Origin: Zoogloea oleivorans
GTDB taxonomy: Bacteria > Pseudomonadota > Gammaproteobacteria > Burkholderiales > Rhodocyclaceae
Assembly: GCF_008107625.1 (NCBI RefSeq)
Contig: NZ_SDKK01000009.1
Location: 134,860 to 198,859 of the forward strand
Direction: 5' to 3'
Length of the DNA: 64,000 nt
The first letter of the stretch is position 1. Each line of letters starts with the position of its first letter. Below, one piece after another: positions 19,884 to 29,376 of this stretch. Below the pieces are notes generated by a model, which worked only from the letters and a program-made list of their open reading frames with translations, made no database searches and was not told the DNA's origin. The position numbers and the translations under genes were made by a program.

Positions 19884-21209
19884 ATGCACACTCGTCCCCG
19901 CTCCCATCCCGGTACCGCTGCTCCCGTCCTGCCCGAAGACAGCCTCGCCTACGCATTGCTCACCACCGCCCAGCTCGTGGCCGACGTGGTCGCCGGTGGC
20001 ACCCTGACCGAGTCCCTCGCCAAGCTGTGGATCGCCCGTCCGGCCACCCCGCCGGGCGTGCGCGGTGCCATTCTCGATCTCGCCTACGGCACCCTGCGGG
20101 ACTTCGGTCGTCAGGACTTCATCCTCGACAAGCTGCTCCAGAAGCCCTTGCAGGAGCCGGTCCAGTCGCTGTTGCGGGTGGCTCTGCATCGTCTGGATAC
20201 ACGTCCTGACACCGCCCACACCACGGTCGATCAGGCTGTCAGTGCGGCGGCAACGGTGCTCGGCGGCAACTTCAAAGGCGTCGCCAATGGTGTCCTGCGC
20301 AATGCCCTGCGTCAGGCTGTCGACCTCAACAAGGCTGCCGATGCCGACATGGTTTCCGAGTTTCGGCACCCGGCCTGGTGGATCCGCCGTATCCGCACTC
20401 AGTACCCGGACAACTGGCGCAGCATTCTTGCCGCCGGCAATACCCACCCGCCGATGGCCCTGCGCATCAACCCGCTGCGTGCTACCCGCGATGAAACCCT
20501 GGAGAGTTTTGCCGAGGCCGAGTTGCCGGTTTGCGTGTTGCCCAATGGCGCCCTGTTGCTCGAACGCCCGGTGCCGGTAGCCCGCATCCCCGGCTTTGTC
20601 GAAGGCTGTGTCAGTGTGCAGGATGCCGGTGCCCAGTACGCCGCCCTGCATCTGGACCTGGCCGATGGCCAGCGCGTCCTCGACGCCTGTGCGGCGCCCG
20701 GCGGCAAAACGGCCCACATCCTCGAAAGCGCCGACGTCATGCTGACGGCGCTCGACACCGATCCGGCTCGCGCACGTCGCGTCAGCGAGAACCTCGATCG
20801 CCTCGGTCTCAAGGCCAACGTAAAGACCGCCGATTGCCGGGATCTCAACCGCTGGTGGAACGGCCGTCCCTTCGACCGCATCCTGGCCGACGTTCCCTGC
20901 TCCGCCTCTGGCGTGGTGCGCCGCAATCCGGACATCAAGTGGCTGCGCCGCTCCGACGACATCGCCCGCTTCGCTGCCCAGCAGAAAGAGATCCTTGAAG
21001 CCTTGTGGCAGGTCCTCGCGCCGGGTGGCAAAATGCTCTATGTCACCTGCTCGGTGTTTGCCGAAGAAAACCGGGAGCAGATCGCCGGATTTGCGGCCCG
21101 TCATCCCGACTGTCGCCGCCTGTCCATTGCCGACCAGCCCGACTGCCAGTACTTGCCTTGCGCCGAACATGACGGATTCTTCTACTCCCTGCTCGAAAAA
21201 ACCCCCTGA
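19884..21209 (+). CDS. rsmB: 16S rRNA (cytosine(967)-C(5))-methyltransferase RsmB
   Basis: 441 residues. An N-terminal NusB-like RNA-binding domain (about 20-160) is followed by the SAM domain with VLDACAAPGGKTAHI. The two catalytic cysteines are in VPCSASGVVRRNPD and VTCSVFAEENREQ. It methylates C967 of 16S rRNA. The end overlaps the DUF4390 start by about 40 bp, and the rsmB-DUF4390-ntrY-ntrX order is characteristic of betaproteobacteria. Confidence 0.95.
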   Translation: MHTRPRSHPGTAAPVLPEDSLAYALLTTAQLVADVVAGGTLTESLAKLWIARPATPPGVRGAILDLAYGTLRDFGRQDFILDKLLQKPLQEPVQSLLRVALHRLDTRPDTAHTTVDQAVSAAATVLGGNFKGVANGVLRNALRQAVDLNKAADADMVSEFRHPAWWIRRIRTQYPDNWRSILAAGNTHPPMALRINPLRATRDETLESFAEAELPVCVLPNGALLLERPVPVARIPGFVEGCVSVQDAGAQYAALHLDLADGQRVLDACAAPGGKTAHILESADVMLTALDTDPARARRVSENLDRLGLKANVKTADCRDLNRWWNGRPFDRILADVPCSASGVVRRNPDIKWLRRSDDIARFAAQQKEILEALWQVLAPGGKMLYVTCSVFAEENREQIAGFAARHPDCRRLSIADQPDCQYLPCAEHDGFFYSLLEKTP

Positions 21210-21786
21210 GCGTCGCCGCTTTCTGCAGCAGGCCGGCGGCCTTGCTGCGGGGGCATGGCTCGCTCTCGGCGCCGCGTCGGTTCGTGCTGCCGAAGCGGAG
21301 ATTCGTGCGGCCTCGATCATCCCGAGTGACGACCAGTACATCCTCAACGTCGATATCGCCGCCGAGCTGACGCCCCTGCTTGCCGACGTGGTGGCCCGCG
21401 GGGTGTCGCTCTACTTCGTTACCGAGTTCGAACTGAGTGCCTCACGCTGGTACTGGCTCGACGAGGAAGTCGTCAGCAAGACCCTGACCTACCGTCTCTC
21501 CTACCAGTCCCTCACCCGCCAGTACCGTCTCACCACTGGCGCCCTGCATCAGAATTTCGGTAGTGCCGAAGAGGCGCTGCGCACCATGCTGCGCATCCGC
21601 AACTGGGGCATTGCCGACCGCAACGCCCTGCGCATCGGGCGCAGCTACAACGCTTCGCTGCGCTTCCGCCTGGACGTCGGTGAGCTGCCCAAGCCACTGC
21701 AGGTCAGCGCCTTCGGGCGCAAGGACTGGAACCTCTCCAGCGACTGGTATCGGTGGACTTTCGTCGCGGCCCGGGAAGCCAAATGA
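21169..21786 (+). CDS. DUF4390 protein with twin-arginine-type signal
   Basis: 205 residues. The N-terminus holds RRRFLQQ at residues 15-21, then a hydrophobic stretch ending near SVRAAEA, a likely Tat signal. The mature domain (IIPSDDQYILNVDIAAELTP onward) matches DUF4390 proteins found immediately upstream of ntrY. It is probably periplasmic with a mainly beta fold. It overlaps rsmB and its TGA overlaps the ntrY ATG. Its constant linkage to NtrY suggests a role in sensing, which is inference. Confidence 0.85.
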   Translation: MTDSSTPCSKKPPERRRFLQQAGGLAAGAWLALGAASVRAAEAEIRAASIIPSDDQYILNVDIAAELTPLLADVVARGVSLYFVTEFELSASRWYWLDEEVVSKTLTYRLSYQSLTRQYRLTTGALHQNFGSAEEALRTMLRIRNWGIADRNALRIGRSYNASLRFRLDVGELPKPLQVSAFGRKDWNLSSDWYRWTFVAAREAK

Positions 21787-23909
21787 GACCCACCGCCCTC
21801 GTCGTAGCCGCGGCCATCGCTGGCATCCTGCTCTTCCTGCTCGCCACCGCCAGCGCCAATACGCCCCTTTTTGCGCGCAATTACACGTTGCTGCTGGGCC
21901 TCAACGGCATCATTGCCGTGGGGCTGGCGAGCCTTGTCTTCGTCCAGTTGCGGGGCCTGTGGCGCGAGTACCGGGCACGTCGTTTTGGCTCCCGCCTCAA
22001 GCTGCGCCTGATGGCCATTTTCGCCGCCATGGCGGTGGTGCCGGGCGTGCTGGTGTATGCGGTGTCCCTGCAGTTCGCCGTCAAGAGCATCGAGTCGTGG
22101 TTCAACGTGCGCGTCGATGCGGCGCTCGAAAGCGGCCTTCAGCTCGGCCGCACCAGCCTCGACATCCTGCTTACCGAACTTGCTTCCAAGGCCGATCAGA
22201 TCGCCCTTGAACTGGAGGTCGCCCCGCAGATTCGCTCCCCGTTGCTCAACCAGTTGCGCGAGCGCAGCAGTGTTGAATCGGCGACGGTCTTCTCGCCGGC
22301 GGGCAAGATCATCGCCACTGCCGATACCCAGCTCGACACCCTGATGCCCGAGCAGCCGACCGGCAGCCAGCTCCGCCAGGCACGCCAGACCTACGGTTAC
22401 CGGGCCGTGGAGGGCAACGCCAGCGACGGGCTGGTGCTGCGCGTCATCGTGCCGATTCCTGCTCGCCGTCTCGGCGAGCCGCAGTTGCTCCAGCTGACCC
22501 AGGGGGTCCCGCGTTCCTTCTCGATGCATGCGGCCAGTGTCGAGGCCGTGCACCGGGATTACCAGGAGCTGTCCCTGGCCCGCAACGGCCTGAAGCGCAT
22601 CTACACGCTGACCCTCACACTCACTCTGCTGCTGGCGCTGTTCGCCGCGGTGGCCGTTGCCTTCGTGCTCACCCAGCGCCTGGCCGCCCCGCTGTTCATC
22701 CTGGCCGAAGGCACCCAGGCTGTTGCCGCTGGTGACTTCAGTCCGCGTCAGGCCCTCCCCGCCCGCGACGAACTCGGTGTGCTGACCCAGTCCTTCAACC
22801 AGATGACCCGCCAACTCGAAGACGCCCGTGCCCAGGCCGAGAGCAACCGGGCCGCCGTCGAACGCAACCGCGCCTACCTGGAAGGCGTGCTCGCCAACCT
22901 CTCGGCCGGGGTGCTGGCCTTCTCGCCGGACGGTCATCTGCGGGCCGCCAACCACGGTGCGATGACCATTCTCAACGACCAGCTGGACGGCTACGAAAGG
23001 GTTCGCCTGAACGACTGGGAAGACCATCTCATCTTCCGTAATGCCCTTGTCGAAGGCTTCGAGGCACCCGAGCCGGACTGGAACCGGCAGATCGAATTCT
23101 CCAATCCGGATGGCAGCACCCAGACCCTGCTGCTTCACGGCACGCGTCTGCCGGACGATACCGGTGGCGGCTGGGTGGTGGTTTTCGACGACATCACCCA
23201 CCTCATCGCCGCCCAGCGCACGGCTGCCTGGGCCGAAGTGGCGCGTCGCCTCGCCCACGAAATCAAGAACCCGCTGACGCCCATCCAGCTGTCCGCCGAG
23301 CGCCTCCAGTTCAAGCTTGCCGACAAGCTCGACGACGAAGGCCGGGCGATGCTCGAGCGTTCCACCACGACCATCGTCAATCAGGTCGAGGCGATGAAGA
23401 ACCTGGTCAACGCCTTCCGCGACTACGCCCGCATGCCGACCCCAGTGATGGCGCCCCTCGAACTCAACGCCCTGGTGCGCGAGGTGCTGGTGCTCTATGA
23501 AGGCTCGCCGGTGATGATCCATGCCGAACTCGCCGCCGAGTTGCCCCCGGTGATGGGCGACGCCACCCAGATTCGTCAGGTCATTCATAACCTGCTGCAG
23601 AACGCCGAGGACTCCCTGGCCGACCGGGACGATCCGGAAATCCAGCTGTTAACCCGAGCCGACGCCCGCCGGGTAGACTTGATCCTGCGCGACAACGGGG
23701 CCGGTTTTCCGCCTGAAATCCTGTCCCGTGCTTTCGAGCCCTATGTGACCACCAAGACCCGCGGCACCGGTCTTGGTCTGGCCATCGTCAAGAAGATCAT
23801 CGACGAACACGAGGGCGAGATCCGTCTCGCCAACCGCGAAGCCGGCGGTGCGGAAATCCGCATCCGCCTGCGCAGCGCCCCTCACTCAGAGTCCAGTGCC
23901 CATGGCTAA
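21783..23909 (+). CDS. ntrY: NtrY-like sensor histidine kinase
   Basis: 708 residues. Two N-terminal membrane segments (about 5-50), another (about 80-98), a periplasmic region, and a fourth (about 275-300) precede a HAMP domain with VAAGDFSPRQALPARDELG. A PAS domain (about 370-470), a HisKA with LAHEIKNPLTPIQLSAERL, and an ATPase domain (LLQNAEDS, DNGAGFP, GTGLGLAIVKKI) follow. NtrY kinases act in nitrogen, redox or envelope regulation with NtrX. It is coupled to DUF4390 (ATGA overlap), and its end overlaps ntrX by eight bases. Confidence 0.92.
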   Translation: MRPTALVVAAAIAGILLFLLATASANTPLFARNYTLLLGLNGIIAVGLASLVFVQLRGLWREYRARRFGSRLKLRLMAIFAAMAVVPGVLVYAVSLQFAVKSIESWFNVRVDAALESGLQLGRTSLDILLTELASKADQIALELEVAPQIRSPLLNQLRERSSVESATVFSPAGKIIATADTQLDTLMPEQPTGSQLRQARQTYGYRAVEGNASDGLVLRVIVPIPARRLGEPQLLQLTQGVPRSFSMHAASVEAVHRDYQELSLARNGLKRIYTLTLTLTLLLALFAAVAVAFVLTQRLAAPLFILAEGTQAVAAGDFSPRQALPARDELGVLTQSFNQMTRQLEDARAQAESNRAAVERNRAYLEGVLANLSAGVLAFSPDGHLRAANHGAMTILNDQLDGYERVRLNDWEDHLIFRNALVEGFEAPEPDWNRQIEFSNPDGSTQTLLLHGTRLPDDTGGGWVVVFDDITHLIAAQRTAAWAEVARRLAHEIKNPLTPIQLSAERLQFKLADKLDDEGRAMLERSTTTIVNQVEAMKNLVNAFRDYARMPTPVMAPLELNALVREVLVLYEGSPVMIHAELAAELPPVMGDATQIRQVIHNLLQNAEDSLADRDDPEIQLLTRADARRVDLILRDNGAGFPPEILSRAFEPYVTTKTRGTGLGLAIVKKIIDEHEGEIRLANREAGGAEIRIRLRSAPHSESSAHG

Positions 23910-25152
23910 AATTCTCATCGTTGACGACGAAGTCGGCATCCGCGAACTCCTCTCCGAGATCCTGCGCGACGAGGGGCACGACATCCTCCTCGCCGAGAAT
24001 GCCGCCGCCGCCCGGGCTGCCCGTAATGCCGCGCGGCCCGACCTCGTCCTCCTCGACATCTGGATGCCCGATACCGACGGCGTCAGCCTGCTCAAGGAAT
24101 GGTCCGCCAATGGTCAGCTGAGCATGCCGGTGGTGATGATGTCCGGCCACGGCACCATCGACACCGCCGTCGAAGCGACCCGCATCGGCGCGATGGAATT
24201 CCTCGAAAAGCCGATTGCCCTGCAAAAGCTCCTCGCCGCCGTCAAGCGCGGACTGTCCCGCATCAAGCCGGCCCACGCGCCGAGCCCCCTCGGCCTCGGC
24301 GCCTTTGCGCGTTCGGCGCCACTGCGCGATCTGCGCAAGCGCCTCGAACAGATGGCCGAGAAGTCGCGCATCATCCTGCTGCGGGTGGGTCCCGGCAGCC
24401 TCGCCGAGCTGTGCGCCCGGACGCTTCAGCGGGTCGGCACCCCGTGGCTGGACCTGTCGGTGTCGTCGATGCCGCTGGAGCTCAACATCCTCGAAACTGC
24501 CCGCAACGGCCTGCTCTACGTGCCGGAGCTGATTTACCTGTCGCGCCCCCAGCAGAAGAATCTGGTCTTCGCCATGGACCGCCTGGAGCGCCACGCCCAG
24601 ACCCTGGTGGTGGCCACCGAGCATCGCCCGGAAGAACTCGTCGAGCACGGCTGGGACGAGCGCGCGCTGGCCCGCCTGTTCGAGGTTTCGCTGGCCCCGC
24701 CGGCTCTGGGTGAAATCCGTGACGAGATCCCCGAGATTGCCAGCCAGATCCTGCTGCACTACGTGGAGGCTGGCGAGGTGCCGCCCCACCGCCTGTCCTC
24801 CGCCGCCCTCAATGCCCTGCGCAACCAGGCCTGGCCCGGCGGCTATGCCGAGCTGAAGGCGGCCATCAAGTCCCTGTCCCTCGGCACGCTTGAAGAAGAG
24901 ATCGGGATGGACGACGTGGCCCACCTGCTGGTCAAGAGTCCCTCGGTGGCCCTTGGTCTGCCTCTCGATCTGCCCCTGCGCGAAGCACGGGAAATCTTCG
25001 AGCGCCTGTACTTCGAACACCATCTGCAAATCGACGGCGGCAACATGACCCGCCTCGCCGAGAAGACCGGTCTCGAACGTACCCACCTCTACCGCAAGCT
25101 CAAGCAACTCGGCATCAGCGTCGGCCGGCGCCACGAAGAAACGAACTCCTGA
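23902..25152 (+). CDS. ntrX: NtrX-like response regulator with degenerate AAA+ domain
   Basis: 416 residues. The receiver domain has Asp52 in LVLLDIWMPDTDG and the conserved Lys in FLEKPI. The central region keeps the length and secondary-structure pattern of a sigma54-activator ATPase but has lost key motifs. Where Walker A should be it reads IILLRVGPGSLAEL, the Walker B region reads LLYVPELIY, and no GAFTGA loop is seen. The C-terminal Fis-type helix-turn-helix is intact (NMTRLAEKTGLERTHLYRKL). It can therefore bind DNA but probably cannot hydrolyse ATP to activate sigma54 polymerase. A phosphorylation-dependent repressor or sigma70-type regulator is likelier. Confidence 0.88.
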   Translation: MAKILIVDDEVGIRELLSEILRDEGHDILLAENAAAARAARNAARPDLVLLDIWMPDTDGVSLLKEWSANGQLSMPVVMMSGHGTIDTAVEATRIGAMEFLEKPIALQKLLAAVKRGLSRIKPAHAPSPLGLGAFARSAPLRDLRKRLEQMAEKSRIILLRVGPGSLAELCARTLQRVGTPWLDLSVSSMPLELNILETARNGLLYVPELIYLSRPQQKNLVFAMDRLERHAQTLVVATEHRPEELVEHGWDERALARLFEVSLAPPALGEIRDEIPEIASQILLHYVEAGEVPPHRLSSAALNALRNQAWPGGYAELKAAIKSLSLGTLEEEIGMDDVAHLLVKSPSVALGLPLDLPLREAREIFERLYFEHHLQIDGGNMTRLAEKTGLERTHLYRKLKQLGISVGRRHEETNS

Positions 25153-25223
25153 CCGCCTTCGCGGCAGTTCCACAAACCCAACACAAGGCGGCTCGCGGTG
25201 CCTCGCCCGGGCTGGACGACACC

Positions 25224-26651
25224 GTGAAAATCATCATTCTGGGCGCAGGACAGGTCGGGACTTCGGTCGCCGAGAGCCTCGTTTCCGAGGCCAACGACAT
25301 CACCATCGTGGACAACGATGTGGAGCGTCTCAACGCCCTGCAGGAACGCCTCGATTTGCGGGTCGTCACCGGCAATGCGGCCTCCCCGTCGATCCTCGAT
25401 GCCGCCGGGGCGCAGGACGCCGACCTGCTCATTGCCGTTACCCAGTCGGACCAGACCAACCTGTGCGCCTGCCGGGTCGCCAAGACCCTGTTCAACGTGC
25501 CGACCCGCATCGCCCGCCTGCGTGCCGCCGATTACGTCGATTACCCGGAACTGCTCAACGACAGCAACTTCGCGGTGGACCATTCCATCTGCCCCGAGCA
25601 GATCGTCACCGACTACATCCGCAAGCTCATCGAATTTCCCGAAGCCCTGCAGGTTCTCGAGTTCGCCGACGGCATGGTGACCCTGATTGCCGTGAAGGCC
25701 TTTGAAGGCGGCCTGCTGGTCGGCAAGCCCCTCAAAACCATCCCCCAGCGTCTGCCCAATGTCGATGCCCGGGTCGTCGCCATCTTCCGTCGTGACCAGC
25801 CTGTCGCCCCTACCGGCGACACCATTATCGAGCGTGGTGACGAAGTCTTCATCCTTGCCGCCACCTCGCATATCCGCAAGGTGATGACCGAGCTGCGCCG
25901 CATGGACAAGCCGATCCGCCGGATCATCATCGCCGGTGGCGGCAACATCGGTTTCCGCCTCGCCAAGGCCGTCGAGGGCAGTGTGAATGTGAAGCTCATC
26001 GAGCACGATCGACGCCGCGCCGAACACCTCGCCAGCCAGCTCGGCAAAGCCCTGGTGCTGCGTGGCGACGCCACCGACGAAGCCCTCCTCGACGCCGAAA
26101 GCATCGAGGAGACCGACATGTTCCTGGCCCTCACCAACGATGAGGAAGACAACATCATGTCGGCTTCGCTGGCCAAGCAGATGGGCGCCCGCCGGGCCCT
26201 CGCCCTGATCAACCGCAAGTCTTACGTGGACCTGGTGCAGGGCGGGCGCATCGACATCGCCATCTCGCCGGCCCAGACTTCCATTGGCCAGCTCCTCGCC
26301 CGCGTCCGGCGCGGCGACGTGGCCGCCGTGCACAGCCTGCGCCGGGGTGCCGCCGAAGCCCTCGAAGTCATCGCCCACGGCGACGCCAAGCATTGCAAAG
26401 TCATCGGGCGCCGAATCGAGGAGCTCGACTTGCCCGACGGTGCCAGCATCGCCGCCATCGTCCGCAACACGGGCCAGAGCCGTACTGAATACAATGAACT
26501 GGTCGCCTACGAGGTGCCCATTTTCGAAGTCATCATTGCCCACCACGACACGGTGATCCGTGCCGAAGACCACGTGATCGTCTTCTGTACCAGCAAGAAA
26601 CTGGTGCCCAAGGTCGAGAAGCTGTTCCAGGTCGGTTGGGGGTTCTTCTGA
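25224..26651 (+). CDS. trkA: Trk system potassium uptake protein TrkA
   Basis: 475 residues from a GTG. Two tandem RCK modules are visible: the first Rossmann motif IIILGAGQVGTSVAESL, the second IIIAGGGNIGFRLAKAV, each followed by an RCK-C regulatory domain. TrkA binds NAD(H)/ATP and gates the TrkH channel from the cytoplasm. The stop overlaps the trkH ATG by one base (TGATG). It lies 71 bp after ntrX, and potassium uptake genes commonly follow ntrYX in this group. Confidence 0.96.
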   Translation: MKIIILGAGQVGTSVAESLVSEANDITIVDNDVERLNALQERLDLRVVTGNAASPSILDAAGAQDADLLIAVTQSDQTNLCACRVAKTLFNVPTRIARLRAADYVDYPELLNDSNFAVDHSICPEQIVTDYIRKLIEFPEALQVLEFADGMVTLIAVKAFEGGLLVGKPLKTIPQRLPNVDARVVAIFRRDQPVAPTGDTIIERGDEVFILAATSHIRKVMTELRRMDKPIRRIIIAGGGNIGFRLAKAVEGSVNVKLIEHDRRRAEHLASQLGKALVLRGDATDEALLDAESIEETDMFLALTNDEEDNIMSASLAKQMGARRALALINRKSYVDLVQGGRIDIAISPAQTSIGQLLARVRRGDVAAVHSLRRGAAEALEVIAHGDAKHCKVIGRRIEELDLPDGASIAAIVRNTGQSRTEYNELVAYEVPIFEVIIAHHDTVIRAEDHVIVFCTSKKLVPKVEKLFQVGWGFF

Positions 26652-28108
26652 TGGACGCGCTCCTGCCGGTCGCCAACGTCCTCGGGCGACTGCTGTCGAT
26701 CTTCAGCTTCGCCTACCTGATGCCCATCGCCGCAGCGGTCATCTACAACGACGGCACTACCGCCGACTTCGTTGCGGCGATGGCCATTTCCCTCGGCACG
26801 GGTCTGACCCTGTTCGCAGTCACCCGCTCCAGCTACCGGGAGCTCAAGCCCCGCGACGGCTTTCTGCTGGTGTCCACGGTGTGGGCCCTGATGGCGGCCA
26901 TCGCCACCATCCCGTTGCTGCTCGTCTACGACAGCATGAGCTTCACCGACGCCTTCTTCGAGACCATGTCGGGCCTCACCACTACCGGTGCCACCGTGAT
27001 GACCAAGCTGGACGATGCGCCGCCGGCCATCAACCTGTGGCGCCACGAGCTCAACTGGCTGGGCGGGATGGGCATCATCGTGCTGGCAGTTGCAGTGCTG
27101 CCCATGCTCGGGGTGGGTGGCATGCAGCTCTACAAGGCCGAAACCCCCGGCCCGATGAAGGATGCCAAGCTCACCGCGCGCATTGCCGACACCGCCAAGG
27201 CCCTGTGGCTGGTTTACGTGGGCATGACCATCGGGTGCACCGTACTCCTCAAACAGGCGGGCTTGTCGTGGCTCGATTCTGTGTGCCACGCCTTTGCCGC
27301 GATGTCCCTCGGGGGGTTCTCAACGCGGGATGCCAGTGTCGGTGCGTTTGATGATCCGATGGTCGAGTTCATCCTGATTGTCTTCATGGTGATTGCGGCG
27401 ATGAATTTCGCCACCCATTTCGTCGCGGTGCGCAGCCGTGACCTGCGCATCTACTGGCGTGACCTGGAGGTGCGCGGGGTGATCGGGCTGGTGACCGTCT
27501 CCTGCTTCGGCGTGGCGCTCTATGTGTGGATGGAGGGGACGTTCGAGGACTATCCTACGGCCCTGCGTCACGTCAGCTTCAACCTCGTCTCCATCGGCCT
27601 CAGCTCCGGTTTCGTCAGCCAGGACTACGAGAAGTGGCCAGTCTTTGCCCCCTTGTGGATGATGTTCCTGGCCAACATCACCTGCAGCTCGGGTTCGACC
27701 GGTGGTGGCATCAAGATGATCCGTACCCTGATCCTGGCCAAGCAGGCCAACCGGGAGCTCACCCGGCTCGTGCATCCGGCAGTGGTCAATCCGGTCAAGA
27801 TGGGCGGCAACGCCATTCCCAACAACGTGGTGATCGCCGTCCTTGGTTTCATCTTCCTGTACTTCATGAGCGTGGTGATGCTCACCTTCCTGCTGATCCT
27901 CAGCGGCCTCGACTTCATCAGCGCCCTGGGGGCCGTGGTGGGCAGCATCACCAATGCAGGACCGGGCCTTGGTGTCGTCGGTCCGTCCTCCAACTACTCC
28001 GTTCTCACTGACTTCCAGACCTGGGTGTGCAGCTTCACCATGCTTCTCGGGCGACTCGAAGTCCTCTCGCTCGTCGTCGTGTTCACCCCCCAGTTCTGGC
28101 GCAAGTAG
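26651..28108 (+). CDS. trkH: Trk system potassium uptake transmembrane protein TrkH
   Basis: 485 residues with about ten to twelve membrane-spanning segments arranged as four pore repeats. Selectivity-filter-like turns are visible (TMSGLTTTGATV, CSSGSTGGGIKMIR, SITNAGPGLG). It forms the K+ channel partner of TrkA. It is translationally coupled to trkA. A large hairpin follows about 25 bp after the stop. Confidence 0.95.
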   Translation: MDALLPVANVLGRLLSIFSFAYLMPIAAAVIYNDGTTADFVAAMAISLGTGLTLFAVTRSSYRELKPRDGFLLVSTVWALMAAIATIPLLLVYDSMSFTDAFFETMSGLTTTGATVMTKLDDAPPAINLWRHELNWLGGMGIIVLAVAVLPMLGVGGMQLYKAETPGPMKDAKLTARIADTAKALWLVYVGMTIGCTVLLKQAGLSWLDSVCHAFAAMSLGGFSTRDASVGAFDDPMVEFILIVFMVIAAMNFATHFVAVRSRDLRIYWRDLEVRGVIGLVTVSCFGVALYVWMEGTFEDYPTALRHVSFNLVSIGLSSGFVSQDYEKWPVFAPLWMMFLANITCSSGSTGGGIKMIRTLILAKQANRELTRLVHPAVVNPVKMGGNAIPNNVVIAVLGFIFLYFMSVVMLTFLLILSGLDFISALGAVVGSITNAGPGLGVVGPSSNYSVLTDFQTWVCSFTMLLGRLEVLSLVVVFTPQFWRK

Positions 28109-28134
28109 TTGCCCCTTGATCTGCGTCGTCGCCG

Positions 28135-28177
28135 TCAGGGCGGCAAATGGCGGATAATCCCGCCTTTGCCGCCCTGA
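28135..28177 (+). promoter_or_regulatory. Large hairpin between trkH and hemE
   Basis: TCAGGGCGGCAAATGGCGG (28135-28153) pairs with CCCGCCTTTGCCGCCCTGA (28159-28177) over loop ATAAT, giving about 18 pairs with one bulged T. No T-run follows, so it is not a standard terminator. It ends 25 bases ahead of the hemE GTG, placing it in the hemE leader. It may attenuate or stabilise hemE mRNA. Confidence 0.6.
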
Positions 28178-28202
28178 GCGGTTCTGCTGCCGAGGATTCC
28201 AA

Positions 28203-29276
28203 GTGAGCCGTCCGAAGAACGACACCTTCCTGCGCGCGTTGCTGCGCCAGCCCACCGACTACACCCCGATCTGGCTGATGCGCCAGGCCGGCCGCTACCT
28301 GCCCGAATACCGCGAGACGCGCAAACGCGCCGGCAGCTTCCTCGACCTGTGCAAGAACCCCGGCCTGGCCTGCGAGGTCACTCTGCAGCCCCTGGCCCGC
28401 TACAACCTCGACGCCGCCATCCTGTTCTCCGACATCCTTACCGTGCCGGACGCCATGGGCCTTGGCCTGTACTTCGCCGAAGGTGAAGGCCCGAAGTTCG
28501 AACGCCCGCTGAAGGAAGAGTGGGAAATTCGCAATCTGGCCGTGCCCGATCCCCACCTCGAACTGGGCTACGTGATGGACGCCGTCGCCGAGATCCGTCG
28601 TGCGCTCGACAATTCCGTGCCGCTGATCGGCTTCTCCGGCAGCCCGTGGACCCTCGCCTGCTACATGGTCGAAGGCGGCGGCTCGGACGACTACCGCAAG
28701 GTCAAGGGTCTGCTCTACAGTCGCCCGGACCTGATGCATCACATCCTCGACGTAACCGCCCAGTCCGTCATCGCCTACCTCAACGCGCAGATCGAAGCCG
28801 GTGCCCAGGCTGTCATGATCTTCGACTCCTGGGGCGGTGTGCTGGCCCATGATGCTTACCACGAGTTCTCGCTGGCCTACATCCGCAAGGTAGTAGCCGG
28901 CCTGACCCGCGAGAAGGACGGCGAGAAGATCCCTGCCATCGTGTTTACCAAGGGTGGCGGCCTGTGGCTGGCCGATATTGCCGACTGCGGTGCCGATGCC
29001 GTCGGCCTCGACTGGACCGTGGATATCGGTGCCGCCCGTCGTCTGGTGGGCGACCGCGTTGCCCTGCAGGGCAACCTGGATCCGTCGGTGCTGTTTGGCA
29101 GCCCGGAAGCCGTTGCAGCCAAAGCGAAGAAGGTGCTGGACTCCTACGGCCCCCACGCCGGCCATGTTTTCAACCTCGGGCACGGCATTTCCCAGTTCTC
29201 GCCGCCGGAAAACGTCACAGTGCTGGTCAATACTGTCCACGAATACAGCTGCGAGCTGAAGACGCAGTCGGTCTGA
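28203..29276 (+). CDS. hemE: Uroporphyrinogen decarboxylase
   Basis: 357 residues from a GTG. Both family signatures are present: [19 protein letters not shown] near the N-terminus and the [17 protein letters not shown] block. The catalytic Asp is in [13 protein letters not shown]. The enzyme decarboxylates four acetate side chains of uroporphyrinogen III to coproporphyrinogen III in haem synthesis. It is preceded by a large hairpin and followed by a strong terminator, so it is probably regulated separately from trkAH. Confidence 0.97.
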   Translation: MSRPKNDTFLRALLRQPTDYTPIWLMRQAGRYLPEYRETRKRAGSFLDLCKNPGLACEVTLQPLARYNLDAAILFSDILTVPDAMGLGLYFAEGEGPKFERPLKEEWEIRNLAVPDPHLELGYVMDAVAEIRRALDNSVPLIGFSGSPWTLACYMVEGGGSDDYRKVKGLLYSRPDLMHHILDVTAQSVIAYLNAQIEAGAQAVMIFDSWGGVLAHDAYHEFSLAYIRKVVAGLTREKDGEKIPAIVFTKGGGLWLADIADCGADAVGLDWTVDIGAARRLVGDRVALQGNLDPSVLFGSPEAVAAKAKKVLDSYGPHAGHVFNLGHGISQFSPPENVTVLVNTVHEYSCELKTQSV

Positions 29277-29299
29277 GCCGGTTTTGCGGTAATACCGGA

Positions 29300-29325
29300 A
29301 AGGCCGGCGCGTGCCGGCCTTTTTG
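29300..29325 (+). terminator. Intrinsic terminator after hemE
   Basis: AAGGCCGGC (29300-29308) pairs with GCCGGCCTT (29313-29321) across GCGT and is followed by TTTGTTTT. Confidence 0.93.
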
Positions 29326-29376
29326 TTTTCTGGAGCCTGCTGAACCTCCTCGCAAAAACGGCCCCGTCAAGCACTA

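Noticed and set aside
21645..23588. A 647-codon minus-strand frame opposite ntrY
   Set aside because: It is a shadow of the ntrY coding frame in GC-rich DNA and has no conserved motif.
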